DNA from: Fusobacterium sp.
GTDB taxonomy: Bacteria > Fusobacteriota > Fusobacteriia > Fusobacteriales > Fusobacteriaceae
Direction: 5' to 3'
Length of the DNA stretch: 14,155 bases
Assembly (NCBI GenBank): GCA_020024855.1
Contig: JAHHTB010000032.1
Span: forward strand, 1 to 14,155
Shown one piece after another: positions 14,111-14,155 of the stretch (position 1 is its first letter; each line of letters opens with the position of its first letter). The position numbers and the translations under genes were made by a program. The notes below the pieces were generated by a model. It ran no database searches. It saw nothing but the letters and a program-made list of their open reading frames with translations, and was not told the origin of the DNA.

Positions 14111-14155
14111 AATAAAAATTTCAGGTTCTTTTCTACTAAGACAAGTTGTTTCAAG
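14108..14155 (-). CDS. Possible C-terminal end of a convergent gene (partial)
   Basis: Read on the minus strand from the window edge, one frame gives 15 codons (LETTCLSRKEPEIFI) then TAA at 14110-14108, immediately before the hairpin terminator. The position of the stop right before the hairpin supports this frame. The second frame runs on through the hairpin, and the third has an early stop. Too short to name a product. Confidence 0.35.
   Translation of the reverse strand, partial: LETTCLSRKEPEIFI

Overview
The window is low-GC, AT-rich bacterial chromosome. Gene content, AGA-rich arginine usage and protein sequences suggest a Fusobacterium-like organism (phylum Fusobacteriota). That assignment is from recollection of the families, not from a search. 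I see no prophage, insertion sequence, CRISPR array or other mobile element; this is core chromosome.

Layout. (1) 1-281: a tRNA cluster, His(GTG) cut by the left edge, Lys(TTT) and Leu(TAG), closed by an intrinsic terminator. (2) 343-1447, minus strand: one gene for an exported protein with about three carboxypeptidase-regulatory-like beta-sandwich repeats, ending in a strong hairpin terminator. (3) 1448-1621: a divergent promoter region. (4) 1622-8895, plus strand: a tightly packed run encoding a YueI/DUF1694-like protein with a possible zinc-binding tail, MurA (peptidoglycan), RlmB (23S rRNA methylation), a SigH-like sigma factor, LeuRS, adenylate kinase and methionine aminopeptidase. (5) 8925-12429: infA, rpmJ (37 codons), rpsM, rpsK, rpsD, rpoA and rplQ, i.e. 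the end of the spc operon plus the alpha operon. It has its own predicted promoter before infA and a 13-bp terminator after rplQ. (6) 12454-14102: a monocistronic COG2509-type FAD-dependent oxidoreductase with its own promoter and terminator. (7) 14108-14155: probably the last 15 codons of a convergent minus-strand gene.

The plus-strand genes from 1622 to 12378 show no convincing internal terminator, so they may form one long growth-related transcription unit: cell wall precursor synthesis, ribosome maturation, tRNA charging, nucleotide balance, N-terminal Met removal, ribosomal proteins and RNA polymerase alpha.

The most interesting non-coding element is the 168-base gap between rpmJ and rpsM (9350-9517). 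It has several complementary arms, a tandem 8-base repeat and mutually exclusive pairings. It sits where the S4-binding autoregulatory pseudoknot of the E. coli alpha operon lies, so it is a good candidate for a ribosomal-protein leader RNA. Also notable are the SigH-like factor in what looks like a non-sporulating lineage, and four predicted promoters that all carry an extended -10 (TGn before the hexamer).
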